Positions 1 to 6,471 of a DNA stretch of 15,254 nucleotides are shown here, one piece after another; position 1 is the stretch's first letter; every line of letters starts with the position of its first letter. The notes beneath the pieces are model-generated. The model had not been told where the DNA came from, did not search any database, and saw only the letters and a program-made list of their open reading frames with translations. The translations under genes and the position numbers were made by a program. The stretch lies in assembly GCA_016296675.1 (NCBI GenBank), contig JAEDIV010000053.1:1-15254 (forward strand), read 5' to 3'. Origin of the DNA: Clostridia bacterium (lineage in GTDB: Bacteria > Bacillota > Clostridia > Christensenellales > Aristaeellaceae).

Positions 1-20
1 TTTCAGGGGATCGGCCCTTC

Positions 21-47
21 CCATCAAAAAAGGTACTTTTTTGATGG
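21..47. repeat. perfect 12-bp inverted repeat, AT-rich
   Basis: The arms ccatcaaaaaag (21-32) and cttttttgatgg (36-47) are perfect reverse complements around a 3-nt loop. It lies directly beyond the coaX terminator hairpin. In either direction the stem is not followed by its own U-run, so it may be a second, weaker transcription stop, an mRNA-end hairpin or a protein site. Nothing in the sequence decides between these. Confidence 0.6.
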
Positions 48-51
48 CTTG

Positions 52-87
52 AAGCAGAACCGGCGCAATTGCACGCCGGTTCTGCTT
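52..87 (-). terminator. GC-rich hairpin after coaX, likely terminator
   Basis: A perfect 14-bp stem is formed by aagcagaaccggcg (52-65) and its complement at 74-87, with an 8-nt loop. It begins about 10 bases after the coaX stop codon on the minus strand. The downstream T-run is poor on that strand, so it may be an imperfect intrinsic terminator helped by the adjacent 21-47 hairpin, or an exonuclease-blocking 3' end. Confidence 0.65.
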
Positions 88-96
88 TATAGTGTT

Positions 97-861
97 CTAT
101 GCGTTTTTGTCGTAGATGAGCCTTAGACCTTTGAGAGTCAGAAGACCGTCGAGCACGTTGATTTCCGGGCATTCTTCACGAATGAGGACGGACATTCCGC
201 CGGTAGCGATAACCTTGCAGTCGCTTCCGAGTTCTTCCTTCATGCGCTTGATCAGATATTTCACAAGTCCGATATGGCCGTAGAGGATGCCGGATTGAAG
301 ATTGGCAATTGTGTTTTTACCGATAACGGAAGCAGGCTTGACAAGCTCAAAGCGGGGAAGCTTTGCCGTTCTGTCAACCAGAGCGTCCGCTGTAACCTTA
401 AGGCCCGGGCAGATTGCACCGCCTAAGAATTCGCCTTTTGGAGAAACCACGCCAAAGCTTGTCGCAGTTCCGAAATCAATGTAAATGCAGGGCCCGCCGT
501 ACAGCTCGTATGCGGCGACGGCATTTGCGATTCTGTCGCTTCCAAGCTCCTTGGGGTTGTCGTATTTGATGTGAATGCCGGTCTTGATGCCGGGCGCGAC
601 AAACATTGGCTGGCGGCCGATGTAGTCCATGCACATGTGTTCAATGGTAAAATTGATCGTGGGAACGACAGAGGAGATAACAATACCGGTCACGGAATTC
701 ATGCTGATGTGATTGAGCGTGAAAAGATTGCTCATCAGTATGCCGTATTCGTCGCTGGTCATGGTTCGGTTGGTGGAGATGCGCCAGTATGCCGCCATGC
801 GTTCGCCGTCAAACAGCGCGGTCTTGATATTGGTATTGCCGATATCCATTGTAAGAATCAT
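97..861 (-). CDS. coaX: type III pantothenate kinase
   Basis: This cytoplasmic enzyme phosphorylates pantothenate with ATP, the first step of coenzyme A synthesis. The 254-residue length is normal for CoaX. Visible family motifs are the N-terminal phosphate-binding DIGNTNIK (residues 6-13), ELGSDR (105-110, with the conserved catalytic-base Asp109), DFGTATSF (129-136), GGAICPGL (147-154) and ATGGM (219-223). The start ATG at 859-861 gives the usual N-terminus and has GGAG 9 nt upstream. Its start follows the upstream S-component stop by only 2 bp, so the two are probably translationally coupled. The neighbour suggests that imported pantothenate is trapped directly by phosphorylation. No key residue appears to be missing. 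The identification is firm. Confidence 0.96.
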   Translation of the reverse strand: MILTMDIGNTNIKTALFDGERMAAYWRISTNRTMTSDEYGILMSNLFTLNHISMNSVTGIVISSVVPTINFTIEHMCMDYIGRQPMFVAPGIKTGIHIKYDNPKELGSDRIANAVAAYELYGGPCIYIDFGTATSFGVVSPKGEFLGGAICPGLKVTADALVDRTAKLPRFELVKPASVIGKNTIANLQSGILYGHIGLVKYLIKRMKEELGSDCKVIATGGMSVLIREECPEINVLDGLLTLKGLRLIYDKNA

Positions 862-863
862 AA

Positions 864-1502
864 TCAGCAGCTCCCGATGGTGACTTTTTTCACCTTATTC
901 AAAGCGCCGACGATGGGAGGAATGAGGAAGCAGGATGCGAGTGCTTCAAGTCCGCCCGCGCCGGAAGCGATTACGCCGATGAAGCCGAAGAAGGTCAGCC
1001 CGTTGATTCCGAGCTTTTGAATGGGAGTGTTTACATCAAGCCCGGCGAAGCTGTAGAACAAAACCATCAGGCTCAGATAGAAGATGGTATTGGTGATGGA
1101 GCCGAGGAGAGCGGCAATGGTGTCAGGGATATAGGGGTGCGAATGATTATCCGAAAGCATCGTCTTTGTAAACCAGGTGACGATGGGGACAAGCAGGCGG
1201 GGAATAAAGCACATTGCGATCAGAAGCATTGGGCTTTTGGCGCCAAGAGCCGCTGCCAGCGCGCTGGGCGTAGTGAGAGAGAGACCGAATGCGCTCAGGG
1301 TTGAGCAAAGGCCGAAAATGAAGCCGAACAAAAGACCGCTTTTGAGGCCTAAAAACAGCGTTCCGGCAATGACAGGGATATGCAGTATGGTTACGTTGAT
1401 TGCGCCTAGAGGAATGATACCGATGGGCGTCATGCCAAGAAGGAAGACGAGAGCGACGAAAAGAGCGTTGAGAACGAGCAGACGGATAGATGGATTTCTC
1501 AT
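864..1502 (-). CDS. ECF transporter S component, probably pantothenate-specific (PanT-like)
   Basis: This is a 212-residue integral membrane protein with about six hydrophobic segments and no signal peptide, the normal size for the substrate-capturing S subunit of an energy-coupling-factor vitamin importer. The N-terminal stretch (NALFVALVFLLGM, then glycine-rich helices with LHIPVIAG and GLKSGLLFGFIFGL) is typical of ECF S proteins. It would work with shared EcfA/EcfA'/EcfT subunits encoded elsewhere; none are in this window. The start ATG at 1500-1502 has GGAGGT six bases upstream. The substrate is inferred from context: the next gene, 2 bp away, is coaX. S-component sequences are too divergent for the substrate to be read from sequence alone, so another vitamin remains possible. 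Confidence 0.82.
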   Translation of the reverse strand: MRNPSIRLLVLNALFVALVFLLGMTPIGIIPLGAINVTILHIPVIAGTLFLGLKSGLLFGFIFGLCSTLSAFGLSLTTPSALAAALGAKSPMLLIAMCFIPRLLVPIVTWFTKTMLSDNHSHPYIPDTIAALLGSITNTIFYLSLMVLFYSFAGLDVNTPIQKLGINGLTFFGFIGVIASGAGGLEALASCFLIPPIVGALNKVKKVTIGSC

Positions 1503-1613
1503 GTGTTTACCTCCGTTTTGGTTCCTTACAGGATACCATACGTATTATTGTGCCCGGGATAAGGAGAAAATAATCGGTGAGTGCAATTCTATCCAAAATA
1601 GATATCGTTCACC
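1503..1613 (-). promoter_or_regulatory. structured 5' leader of the S-component/coaX operon
   Basis: The leader of about 110 nt between the predicted transcription start and the S-component ATG can fold into two hairpins. In the first, GGTGA (1609-1613) pairs with TCACC (1576-1580) and encloses a TCTAT/ATAGA helix (1598-1602 with 1588-1592). In the second, GGTATCC pairs with GGAACC (1531-1537 with 1520-1525) with one bulged A, ending just upstream of the ribosome binding site. This is long for a simple leader. It could be a vitamin- or CoA-responsive element, but I do not recognise a known riboswitch consensus. Confidence 0.4.
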
Positions 1614-1619
1614 AAATAC

Positions 1620-1628
1620 ATTATAGCA
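1620..1628 (-). promoter_or_regulatory. extended -10 promoter for the S-component/coaX operon
   Basis: On the minus strand the sequence reads TGC-TATAAT, a perfect -10 box with the TGn extension (1620-1628). No good -35 box sits at the right distance, which is tolerated by extended -10 promoters. It would start transcription near 1613, leaving a leader of about 110 nt. Confidence 0.65.
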
Positions 1629-1645
1629 CAAATTTCTCATCTGTA

Positions 1646-1675
1646 TTGCGTATAATATGTAAAATATGATAGAAT
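1646..1675 (+). promoter_or_regulatory. promoter region for VOC/cupin genes
   Basis: There are two overlapping options on the plus strand. One is TTGCGT (1646-1651) with an 18-nt spacer and TAGAAT (1670-1675). The other is a perfect TATAAT at 1651-1656 with a poor -35. Either starts transcription within about 50 nt of the VOC gene start codon at 1709. The region lies back to back with the minus-strand promoter at 1620-1628. Confidence 0.5.
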
Positions 1676-1708
1676 AAGACGGAATGAAAAACAATGGAGG
1701 AATCATAT

Positions 1709-2116
1709 ATGGGATGCAACTGTGAAAACTGCGGCGGCATTGTTACCGGTCTACATCATATCGGCGTTCATGTCAGGAATGCGCGCGTCAGCGAAAAATT
1801 CTATGTGGAGGATCTTGGCTTTGAAAAGACCCACGAGTTCGTAAACGGACCGACGACGCTCATTTTCGTCAAAGCGGGTTCCTGCATTATTGAGCTTATT
1901 GAAAACGCAAATAAAGATGATCGCCCTGTCGGAACGATTGATCACATCGCGATGGAAGTCAAGGATATCGAGCCGTTTGTCTGCCGTCTGACCGAGAAAA
2001 TGGTGAAGTTTGACACCGGTGTTATCGCAAAGAACGACTGGCTGTTCGGCGGCGCAAAAAACATTTTCTTCAAAGGCCCCGACGGCGAAAGAATCGAATT
2101 TTTCGAGATGCCGTAA
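1709..2116 (+). CDS. VOC (glyoxalase/dioxygenase-fold) family protein with Cys-rich N-terminus
   Basis: A 135-residue protein of the vicinal oxygen chelate superfamily, a metal-dependent fold used by glyoxalase I, dioxygenases and epimerases. The four expected metal-ligand positions are visible: His17 (HHIGVHV), Glu62 (CIIELIE), His79 (IDHIAMEV) and Glu130 (RIEFFEMP). This His-Glu-His-Glu set occurs in glyoxalase/epimerase members. The start at 1709 is preferred over the ATG at 1694 because GGAGG (1696-1700) overlaps the earlier ATG and sits 8 nt before the later one. The N-terminus begins MGCNCENCGG, a CxCxxC cluster that is not part of the core fold. It precedes a cupin gene by 18 bp, probably as one operon. 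The substrate is unknown. Confidence 0.85.
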   Translation: MGCNCENCGGIVTGLHHIGVHVRNARVSEKFYVEDLGFEKTHEFVNGPTTLIFVKAGSCIIELIENANKDDRPVGTIDHIAMEVKDIEPFVCRLTEKMVKFDTGVIAKNDWLFGGAKNIFFKGPDGERIEFFEMP

Positions 2117-2134
2117 ATAGAGGAGGAGACTGAA

Positions 2135-2476
2135 ATGGTAAACTACAGATCCGATCTGACGATTGAAATCAGAGAAGAAATGCGCGGCGGAAAGCTTCAT
2201 GCCGAAATCACCAAGCTTTCCAAGGAGCTTCCGGGAAATGTTCGCCTGTTTGCAACCATCCGTCTGATCCCGGGCGCGTCCATTGGCTATCACGTGCACG
2301 AGAACGAGACGGAAATGTTCTACTTTGCAGAAGGAACAGGCATTGTCAAGGATGACGAGACGGAAAAGGCCGTTTGCGCGGGCGACAGCATGCTGACGTT
2401 CCCCGGACATGGTCACGCTGTAGAAAACAACGGCGACAAAGATCTCGTCCTTGTCGCCGTCATCGTGAAGGAATAG
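2135..2476 (+). CDS. small cupin-domain protein
   Basis: A 113-residue single-domain cupin (beta-barrel metal-binding fold). Motif 1 is complete: G47-x5-H53-x-H55-x4-E60-x6-G67. Motif 2 follows as G83...P90...H94-x3-N98. His53, His55, Glu60 and His94 would bind one metal ion. The start has AGGAGGAG (2121-2128) 6 nt upstream. It lies 18 bp after the VOC gene and is probably cotranscribed; both are small metal-binding folds that often act on small carbonyl or sugar compounds, but neither reaction can be named. Its stop is only 4 bp from the stop of the convergent serine hydrolase gene, leaving no room for a terminator. Confidence 0.85.
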   Translation: MVNYRSDLTIEIREEMRGGKLHAEITKLSKELPGNVRLFATIRLIPGASIGYHVHENETEMFYFAEGTGIVKDDETEKAVCAGDSMLTFPGHGHAVENNGDKDLVLVAVIVKE

Positions 2477-2480
2477 GATA

Positions 2481-3239
2481 TTATTTTGTAAGCGCCAGCG
2501 CTGCGTTCTGAATGAAGCGTTCAAAATCGGGAACGCAGACGTTGTTTGAGAGGAACACGGCTACGCACGGGGGATCGGTAAAAATGATGCCGGTATCGTG
2601 CGTAGTCTCGTCGTCCTCGCCGGTTTTGTGCGCGGTTTTGATTCCGAGCGGACTTAAGAAGAAGGGCATCTTGCCCTTGAGACGCTGGTTTTTGAGAATC
2701 GAAAGCATTTCGCGGCTGGCCTCGGCGCTTACGAGCTTTTCTTCCATCAAAAGTAAATAGAATTTCATAACGCCAGCGGCAGTGACGGTATTCTGGATGC
2801 CGCGCGCCGCGCTTTTTGCATCAAAGAGCTTTCTGCGCAGGATGATTTCATCAAGGCCGTAGGAGGCAAGCGTTTTATTGATATTATCAATGCCGAGCCT
2901 GTCGATAAGAAGATTGGTAGCCGTATTGTCGCTAACGATGATCATGAGGGTGACAAGGTCAATGGCTGTCACCTCAAGTCCTTCGTGCATGTAGGTAAGC
3001 GCGCCGCAGGAGGGCATTTTGTCCTCCTTTCGGATTACGAACACTTCGTCCTTGGAAAGCGAGCTTTCTTCAAACGCGCGGAAAGCTTCAAGCATTACGC
3101 CGAGCTTTATGACGCTGGCGGCGATCAAGGGCATGTGTTCGTTATGAAGAAGGGGCATGCTTCCATCGAGCGGTTGAATGGCAACGGCGGTGTCTCCGGG
3201 AATATCCATAAGACGCTTGAGAATTTCATTTTTTTGCAT
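2481..3239 (-). CDS. class A beta-lactamase-fold serine hydrolase, cytoplasmic
   Basis: A 252-residue protein with the class A beta-lactamase/PBP motif order: SVIK (nucleophile Ser42, Lys45), SDN (103-105) and KTG (205-207). It has no signal peptide, unlike secreted beta-lactamases. The omega-loop position that should carry general-base Glu166 reads RRKLFDAKSAARG, with no glutamate. It is therefore probably a peptidase/esterase-like relative and should not be read as an antibiotic-resistance gene. I chose ATG 3237-3239 over the upstream TTG at 3257 because AGGAG (3248-3252) lies 8 nt before it. Its start is 29 bp from the divergent alpha/beta hydrolase start, and its stop is 4 bp from the cupin stop. 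The substrate is unknown. Confidence 0.85.
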   Translation of the reverse strand: MQKNEILKRLMDIPGDTAVAIQPLDGSMPLLHNEHMPLIAASVIKLGVMLEAFRAFEESSLSKDEVFVIRKEDKMPSCGALTYMHEGLEVTAIDLVTLMIIVSDNTATNLLIDRLGIDNINKTLASYGLDEIILRRKLFDAKSAARGIQNTVTAAGVMKFYLLLMEEKLVSAEASREMLSILKNQRLKGKMPFFLSPLGIKTAHKTGEDDETTHDTGIIFTDPPCVAVFLSNNVCVPDFERFIQNAALALTK

Positions 3240-3268
3240 GATAACAGCTCCTAACAAGAGGTGATAGT

Positions 3269-4189
3269 ATGATTCTTGAGAATATTTCCTTTAAGTCGCC
3301 GGTAGACGGACTTATGATCGATGCACTTTTGGCGCTTCCTGAAGGCGAAGTCAAAGGCGTGATCGTCATGGCGCATGGTATTGCTGAGTACAAAGAGCGG
3401 TACCTGAAAATGATGGAGATTTTTACGGAAAACGGTTTTGCATGCGCAATGAACGACCACAGAGGATACGGAAAGAGCGTGCGCGAAAAGGACGACTATG
3501 GCTATACCTACGCAGCCGGTGCGGAGGGTACGGTCAGGGATTTTGCAGAGATGGAAAAAATCGTGTCCGCGAAATTCCCGGGTGTGAAGACGTTCCTTTA
3601 CGGCCACAGCATGGGTACGCTTGTCGCGCTGAACCTATTGAAAAACGCTTGCACGCGCTTTTCCGGCGTGGTTCTGTCAGGCCTTCCTGTCAATACGCCT
3701 GCGGCAGCTGCCGGAAAGCAGTTTTTGAAGCTGAAACGCAAAATGAAAGGCGAAAAATATCGGGATGACAGCGCGAGAAAGCTTTTGTTCAGCGTGTATG
3801 ATGCAAAATTCAAAAATGAGCAGATTGAAAATGCGTGGCTCAATACCGATAAGGAAGCGGTTAAGGCCTATAACGATGATCCGCTTTGCGGAGGATGCGC
3901 AACGGTGGACGGATATTTATCGCTGATTGATCTTCTGATCGGCGCATACAACCGGAAGGAATACCGGCTCATCAACAATCTTCTTCCAATCGATATTTTT
4001 GTCGGCGCATCCGATCCCTGCGTGGGCTTTGAAGAAGGCGCGAGGAAAAGCGAAGCGTTTTTCAAAAAGCTGGGATTTGTCTGCGTGAGCTTGCATGTTT
4101 TGGAAGGCAAGCGGCATGAAATTCACAATGAACCGGATGGCGAAAAGGTAATGCGCGAAATGGCCGAGGCGTTTAAGCGTTCGCTGTAA
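3269..4189 (+). CDS. alpha/beta hydrolase, lysophospholipase/monoacylglycerol-lipase type
   Basis: A 306-residue cytoplasmic alpha/beta hydrolase resembling the lysophospholipase/monoacylglycerol lipase group (PldB-like). Visible features are the oxyanion-hole segment VMAHGIAEY (33-41), the DHRGYGKS segment (63-70), the nucleophile elbow GHSMG with Ser114, the acid Asp249 in VGASDP and the catalytic His283 in GKRHEIHNE. A complete Ser-Asp-His triad is present. No signal peptide is seen. The ribosome binding site GAGGTG (3258-3263) lies 5 nt before the ATG. The last 17 bp overlap the end of the convergent cca gene, and its promoter must lie inside the divergent serine hydrolase coding region. 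The likely substrate is an acyl ester of glycerol or a lysophospholipid; this is family inference only. Confidence 0.9.
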   Translation: MILENISFKSPVDGLMIDALLALPEGEVKGVIVMAHGIAEYKERYLKMMEIFTENGFACAMNDHRGYGKSVREKDDYGYTYAAGAEGTVRDFAEMEKIVSAKFPGVKTFLYGHSMGTLVALNLLKNACTRFSGVVLSGLPVNTPAAAAGKQFLKLKRKMKGEKYRDDSARKLLFSVYDAKFKNEQIENAWLNTDKEAVKAYNDDPLCGGCATVDGYLSLIDLLIGAYNRKEYRLINNLLPIDIFVGASDPCVGFEEGARKSEAFFKKLGFVCVSLHVLEGKRHEIHNEPDGEKVMREMAEAFKRSL

Positions 4190-5519
4190 AGCTTGCGATG
4201 CGCATTTTTGCGCGGCTTTTAAGCGCGGCCGTTTCGTTTTCCACTTTTTCACAGATTACATCGTCCAGAAGTTTTTCAAGCACCTGTCCGATGAGCTTTC
4301 CCTTTGCGCCCAGTTCCATAAGATCACGGCCGGTGATTTTCATGTCGGCAAGCGTAAGGCAGGCATTTTCCTTGATGGCGCATGCGTATTCGCGCAAAAG
4401 CGCATCGGTGTATTTCAGTTTTTCAGGAAGCATAGCCGGGTTCTGTCCCATGAAATCCGCGCGGATCACATCAATCAGCAGAGGGAAAAGGTCTTTTCCG
4501 ATTCTTGAAATCTGGCGGCGGATGTTTATGCGCTTTTCGGGCACGCGAAGGTCATGCTCCAGAACGAGCTTTGTCACTGTCTGGATGGTCGCGCGGTCGC
4601 TTTTTAAACGCAATAACGCCTTTTCAGCGATGTCGCGGCTTGCAAGGGGATGGCCGATAAAATGGTCGATGCCCTTTTCGTCCGTCGTTTTCTTTTGAGG
4701 CTTTCCAGCATCGTGGAAGAGCATGGTGAGTCTCAGGATGGGATCGGCAGGCGCGGCCTGAATGGTTTTTACTGTATGCGTCCAGACGTCGTAAGCATGG
4801 TGAGGATTGACCTGCGCAAGATTGTGCATCGGCCTAAGCTCAGGAAGAACGGTAAACAGAATTTCAGGATAGGAAATAAGGACGCGCTCGGCGCCTTTTC
4901 CGCAAAGCAGCTTTTTGATTTCGACAAAAATGCGCTCTTCCGACACGTTTTCAAGCGTCGGAGCCAGTTTGAGCGCAGCCTGAGCGGTTTCATCGTCGAT
5001 CGTGAAATCATAGGTGGAGGCAAAACGGACGGCGCGAAGGATCCGAAGCGCGTCTTCCGTAAAGCGCTTTTCAGCATTTCCAACCGCGCGGATAACGCCG
5101 TTTTCAAGGTCATCCTTGCCGCCGAACAGATCGACAATGCCTTCTTCGGGATGTGCAGCCATGGCGTTGACAGTGAAGTCGCGGCGCATGAGGTCTTCCT
5201 TCAGATTGCTGACAAACTGAACCGAGTCCGGACGGCGGTGATCGGTGTATTTGCCGTCTACGCGGTAGGTCGTGATTTCATATCCTTCGCCGCCGAATAG
5301 AACCGTGACCGTTCCGTGCTTGATGCCGGTTTCGATCACGCGCTCGTGTCTGAATACATGCTTGATTTCTTCGGGCAGCGCGGATGTGGTTAGGTCCCAG
5401 TCGTTAGGCTGTTTATCTAAAAGTGCGTCGCGTACGCAGCCGCCGACGGCATAGGCCTCATAGCCTGCCTCGTTTAAAAGGCGGATGATGTGTTTGACGG
5501 CTTCGGGGAATGTAAGCAT
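4173..5519 (-). CDS. cca: CCA tRNA nucleotidyltransferase
   Basis: This enzyme adds or repairs the 3'-CCA end of tRNAs with CTP and ATP, without a nucleic acid template. The 448-residue protein has the class II layout: GGCVRD (26-31), the metal-binding pair Asp40/Asp42 in NDWDLTT, RRDFTVNAMA, DLFGGKDDL, and the base-recognition motif EDALRILRAVR. These are followed by an HD domain (HHAYDVWTHTVKTI and FHDAGKP) and a C-terminal tail. The HD domain is linked in the family to phosphohydrolase activity. The start ATG at 5517-5519 has AGGAGG about 8 nt upstream and a near-consensus promoter at 5550-5578. The gene stands alone on this strand and overlaps the convergent hydrolase gene by 17 bp. A split A-adding or CC-adding role is less likely, as no second homologue is visible here. 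Confidence 0.95.
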   Translation of the reverse strand: MLTFPEAVKHIIRLLNEAGYEAYAVGGCVRDALLDKQPNDWDLTTSALPEEIKHVFRHERVIETGIKHGTVTVLFGGEGYEITTYRVDGKYTDHRRPDSVQFVSNLKEDLMRRDFTVNAMAAHPEEGIVDLFGGKDDLENGVIRAVGNAEKRFTEDALRILRAVRFASTYDFTIDDETAQAALKLAPTLENVSEERIFVEIKKLLCGKGAERVLISYPEILFTVLPELRPMHNLAQVNPHHAYDVWTHTVKTIQAAPADPILRLTMLFHDAGKPQKKTTDEKGIDHFIGHPLASRDIAEKALLRLKSDRATIQTVTKLVLEHDLRVPEKRINIRRQISRIGKDLFPLLIDVIRADFMGQNPAMLPEKLKYTDALLREYACAIKENACLTLADMKITGRDLMELGAKGKLIGQVLEKLLDDVICEKVENETAALKSRAKMRIASFTANA

Positions 5520-5549
5520 CAGGATAACCTCCTTGAGAAACTGAATTTA

Positions 5550-5578
5550 ATCATAAACGCGAATGATAGTTTTGTCAA
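5550..5578 (-). promoter_or_regulatory. near-consensus sigma-A promoter for cca
   Basis: On the minus strand TTGACA (5573-5578) is separated by exactly 17 bp from TATGAT (5550-5555). Predicted transcription start is near 5543, giving a leader of about 24 nt that holds the AGGAGG site. This is the best-scoring promoter in the window by consensus match. Confidence 0.85.
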
Positions 5579-5597
5579 TCGGGAAGGGGAGAGGGAT

Positions 5598-6392
5598 ATG
5601 AGAATTTTATCCATCGGCAACAGCTTTTCTGTCGATGCGCAGCATTGGCTCAGCGATATTGCAAAAGCGGGCGGAGACGATTTGGAAATTTGGAATCTGT
5701 ATATCGGCGGCTGCAGCCTTGAAAGGCATATGGAAAACGTCGCCTCAGGCGACTGTGCGTACGATTTATTCATTAATGGGAATCAGGTTTCCCAAAGCAG
5801 CATCGCTCAGGCGTTGAAAGCCGGTCCGTGGGACTACATCACCCTTCAGCAGGCCAGCGGATTTTCCGGGATTTGGGAAAGCTATGAAAACACGCTTGTG
5901 CCGCTGCATGATTATGTAAAATCGCTTGCTCCGAACGCTGAAATTGTGATCCATGAAACGTGGGCCTACGAGAAAACAAGCACGCATCCGCATTTCGAGT
6001 GGTATGATCATGATCAGAAAAAGATGCATGAAGCGCTGAAAGGCTGCTATAAACGCGCGGCGGAAGCGATTGGCGCAAAAATCATTCCTGTTGGAGACGC
6101 CGTCTCTAAGGCGCGCGAAAACGCGATGTTTGATGTGGAAAAGGATGGAGAATCGCTTTCAAGAGACGGTTTCCATCTGTCCTTTGTTCTGGGCAGATAT
6201 CTGGCCGCTGCGGTCTGGTATGGTTTTTTCACGGGAAAGGATATAAGGGAGAACGCTTTTGTGCCTGCAAGAAAACAGCTGTCCGGACTTAAGAACGGGC
6301 AGCCGGTATTTGAAAAAATTGAGTCGGACATTCCGCCCAAGGAAAAAATGGACATCATTAAAGAGATTGCTTATACAATTCTGAAGAGCTGA
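5598..6392 (+). CDS. DUF4886 family protein, SGNH-like hydrolase
   Basis: A 264-residue protein that resembles DUF4886, a family related to the SGNH/GDSL hydrolases. The N-terminal block RILSIGNSFS places a candidate nucleophile at Ser9. GGCSLERH (37-44) and WDYITLQQAS (78-87) match the following blocks, and RDGFHLS (189-195) supplies the Asp190/His193 pair. No signal peptide is visible, so it is probably cytoplasmic. The start at 5598 is chosen because GGGGAGAGGG (5586-5595) lies just upstream and the IGNSFS motif conventionally sits at the N-terminus; extension to 5490 would run into the cca 5' end. The substrate is unknown; an acyl or acetyl ester on a carbohydrate is a reasonable guess for the fold. 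A bidirectional terminator follows. Confidence 0.85.
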   Translation: MRILSIGNSFSVDAQHWLSDIAKAGGDDLEIWNLYIGGCSLERHMENVASGDCAYDLFINGNQVSQSSIAQALKAGPWDYITLQQASGFSGIWESYENTLVPLHDYVKSLAPNAEIVIHETWAYEKTSTHPHFEWYDHDQKKMHEALKGCYKRAAEAIGAKIIPVGDAVSKARENAMFDVEKDGESLSRDGFHLSFVLGRYLAAAVWYGFFTGKDIRENAFVPARKQLSGLKNGQPVFEKIESDIPPKEKMDIIKEIAYTILKS

Positions 6393-6398
6393 TTCCAT

Positions 6399-6445
6399 AA
6401 AAAAACGCAGCGCGCACGATGCAAGTCGTGCGCGCTGTGCTTTTT
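6399..6445. terminator. bidirectional intrinsic terminator
   Basis: A perfect 12-bp stem (6408-6419 with 6426-6437, arms cagcgcgcacga/tcgtgcgcgctg) has a 6-nt loop. It is flanked by seven As (6399-6405) and five Ts (6441-6445), so it works on both strands. It ends the DUF4886 transcript on the plus strand and the sugar-importer/oxidoreductase operon on the minus strand. Confidence 0.93.
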
Positions 6446-6471
6446 CATGAGTGCAGTTGAAGTATACACCC

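Noticed and set aside
1751..2524. 257-codon minus-strand frame opposite the VOC and cupin genes
   Set aside because: Both plus-strand genes have complete metal-binding motifs and good ribosome binding sites. The antisense frame has no recognisable domain.
4195..4225. Small GC-rich hairpins at the convergent end of the alpha/beta hydrolase and cca genes
   Set aside because: The stems are about 5 bp with bulges, lie in cca coding sequence and lack a clear T-run, so they cannot be called as a terminator.
5490..5597. N-terminal extension of the DUF4886 gene
   Set aside because: The extra 36 codons overlap the cca start and its promoter, have no ribosome binding site and precede the conserved N-terminal IGNSFS block.
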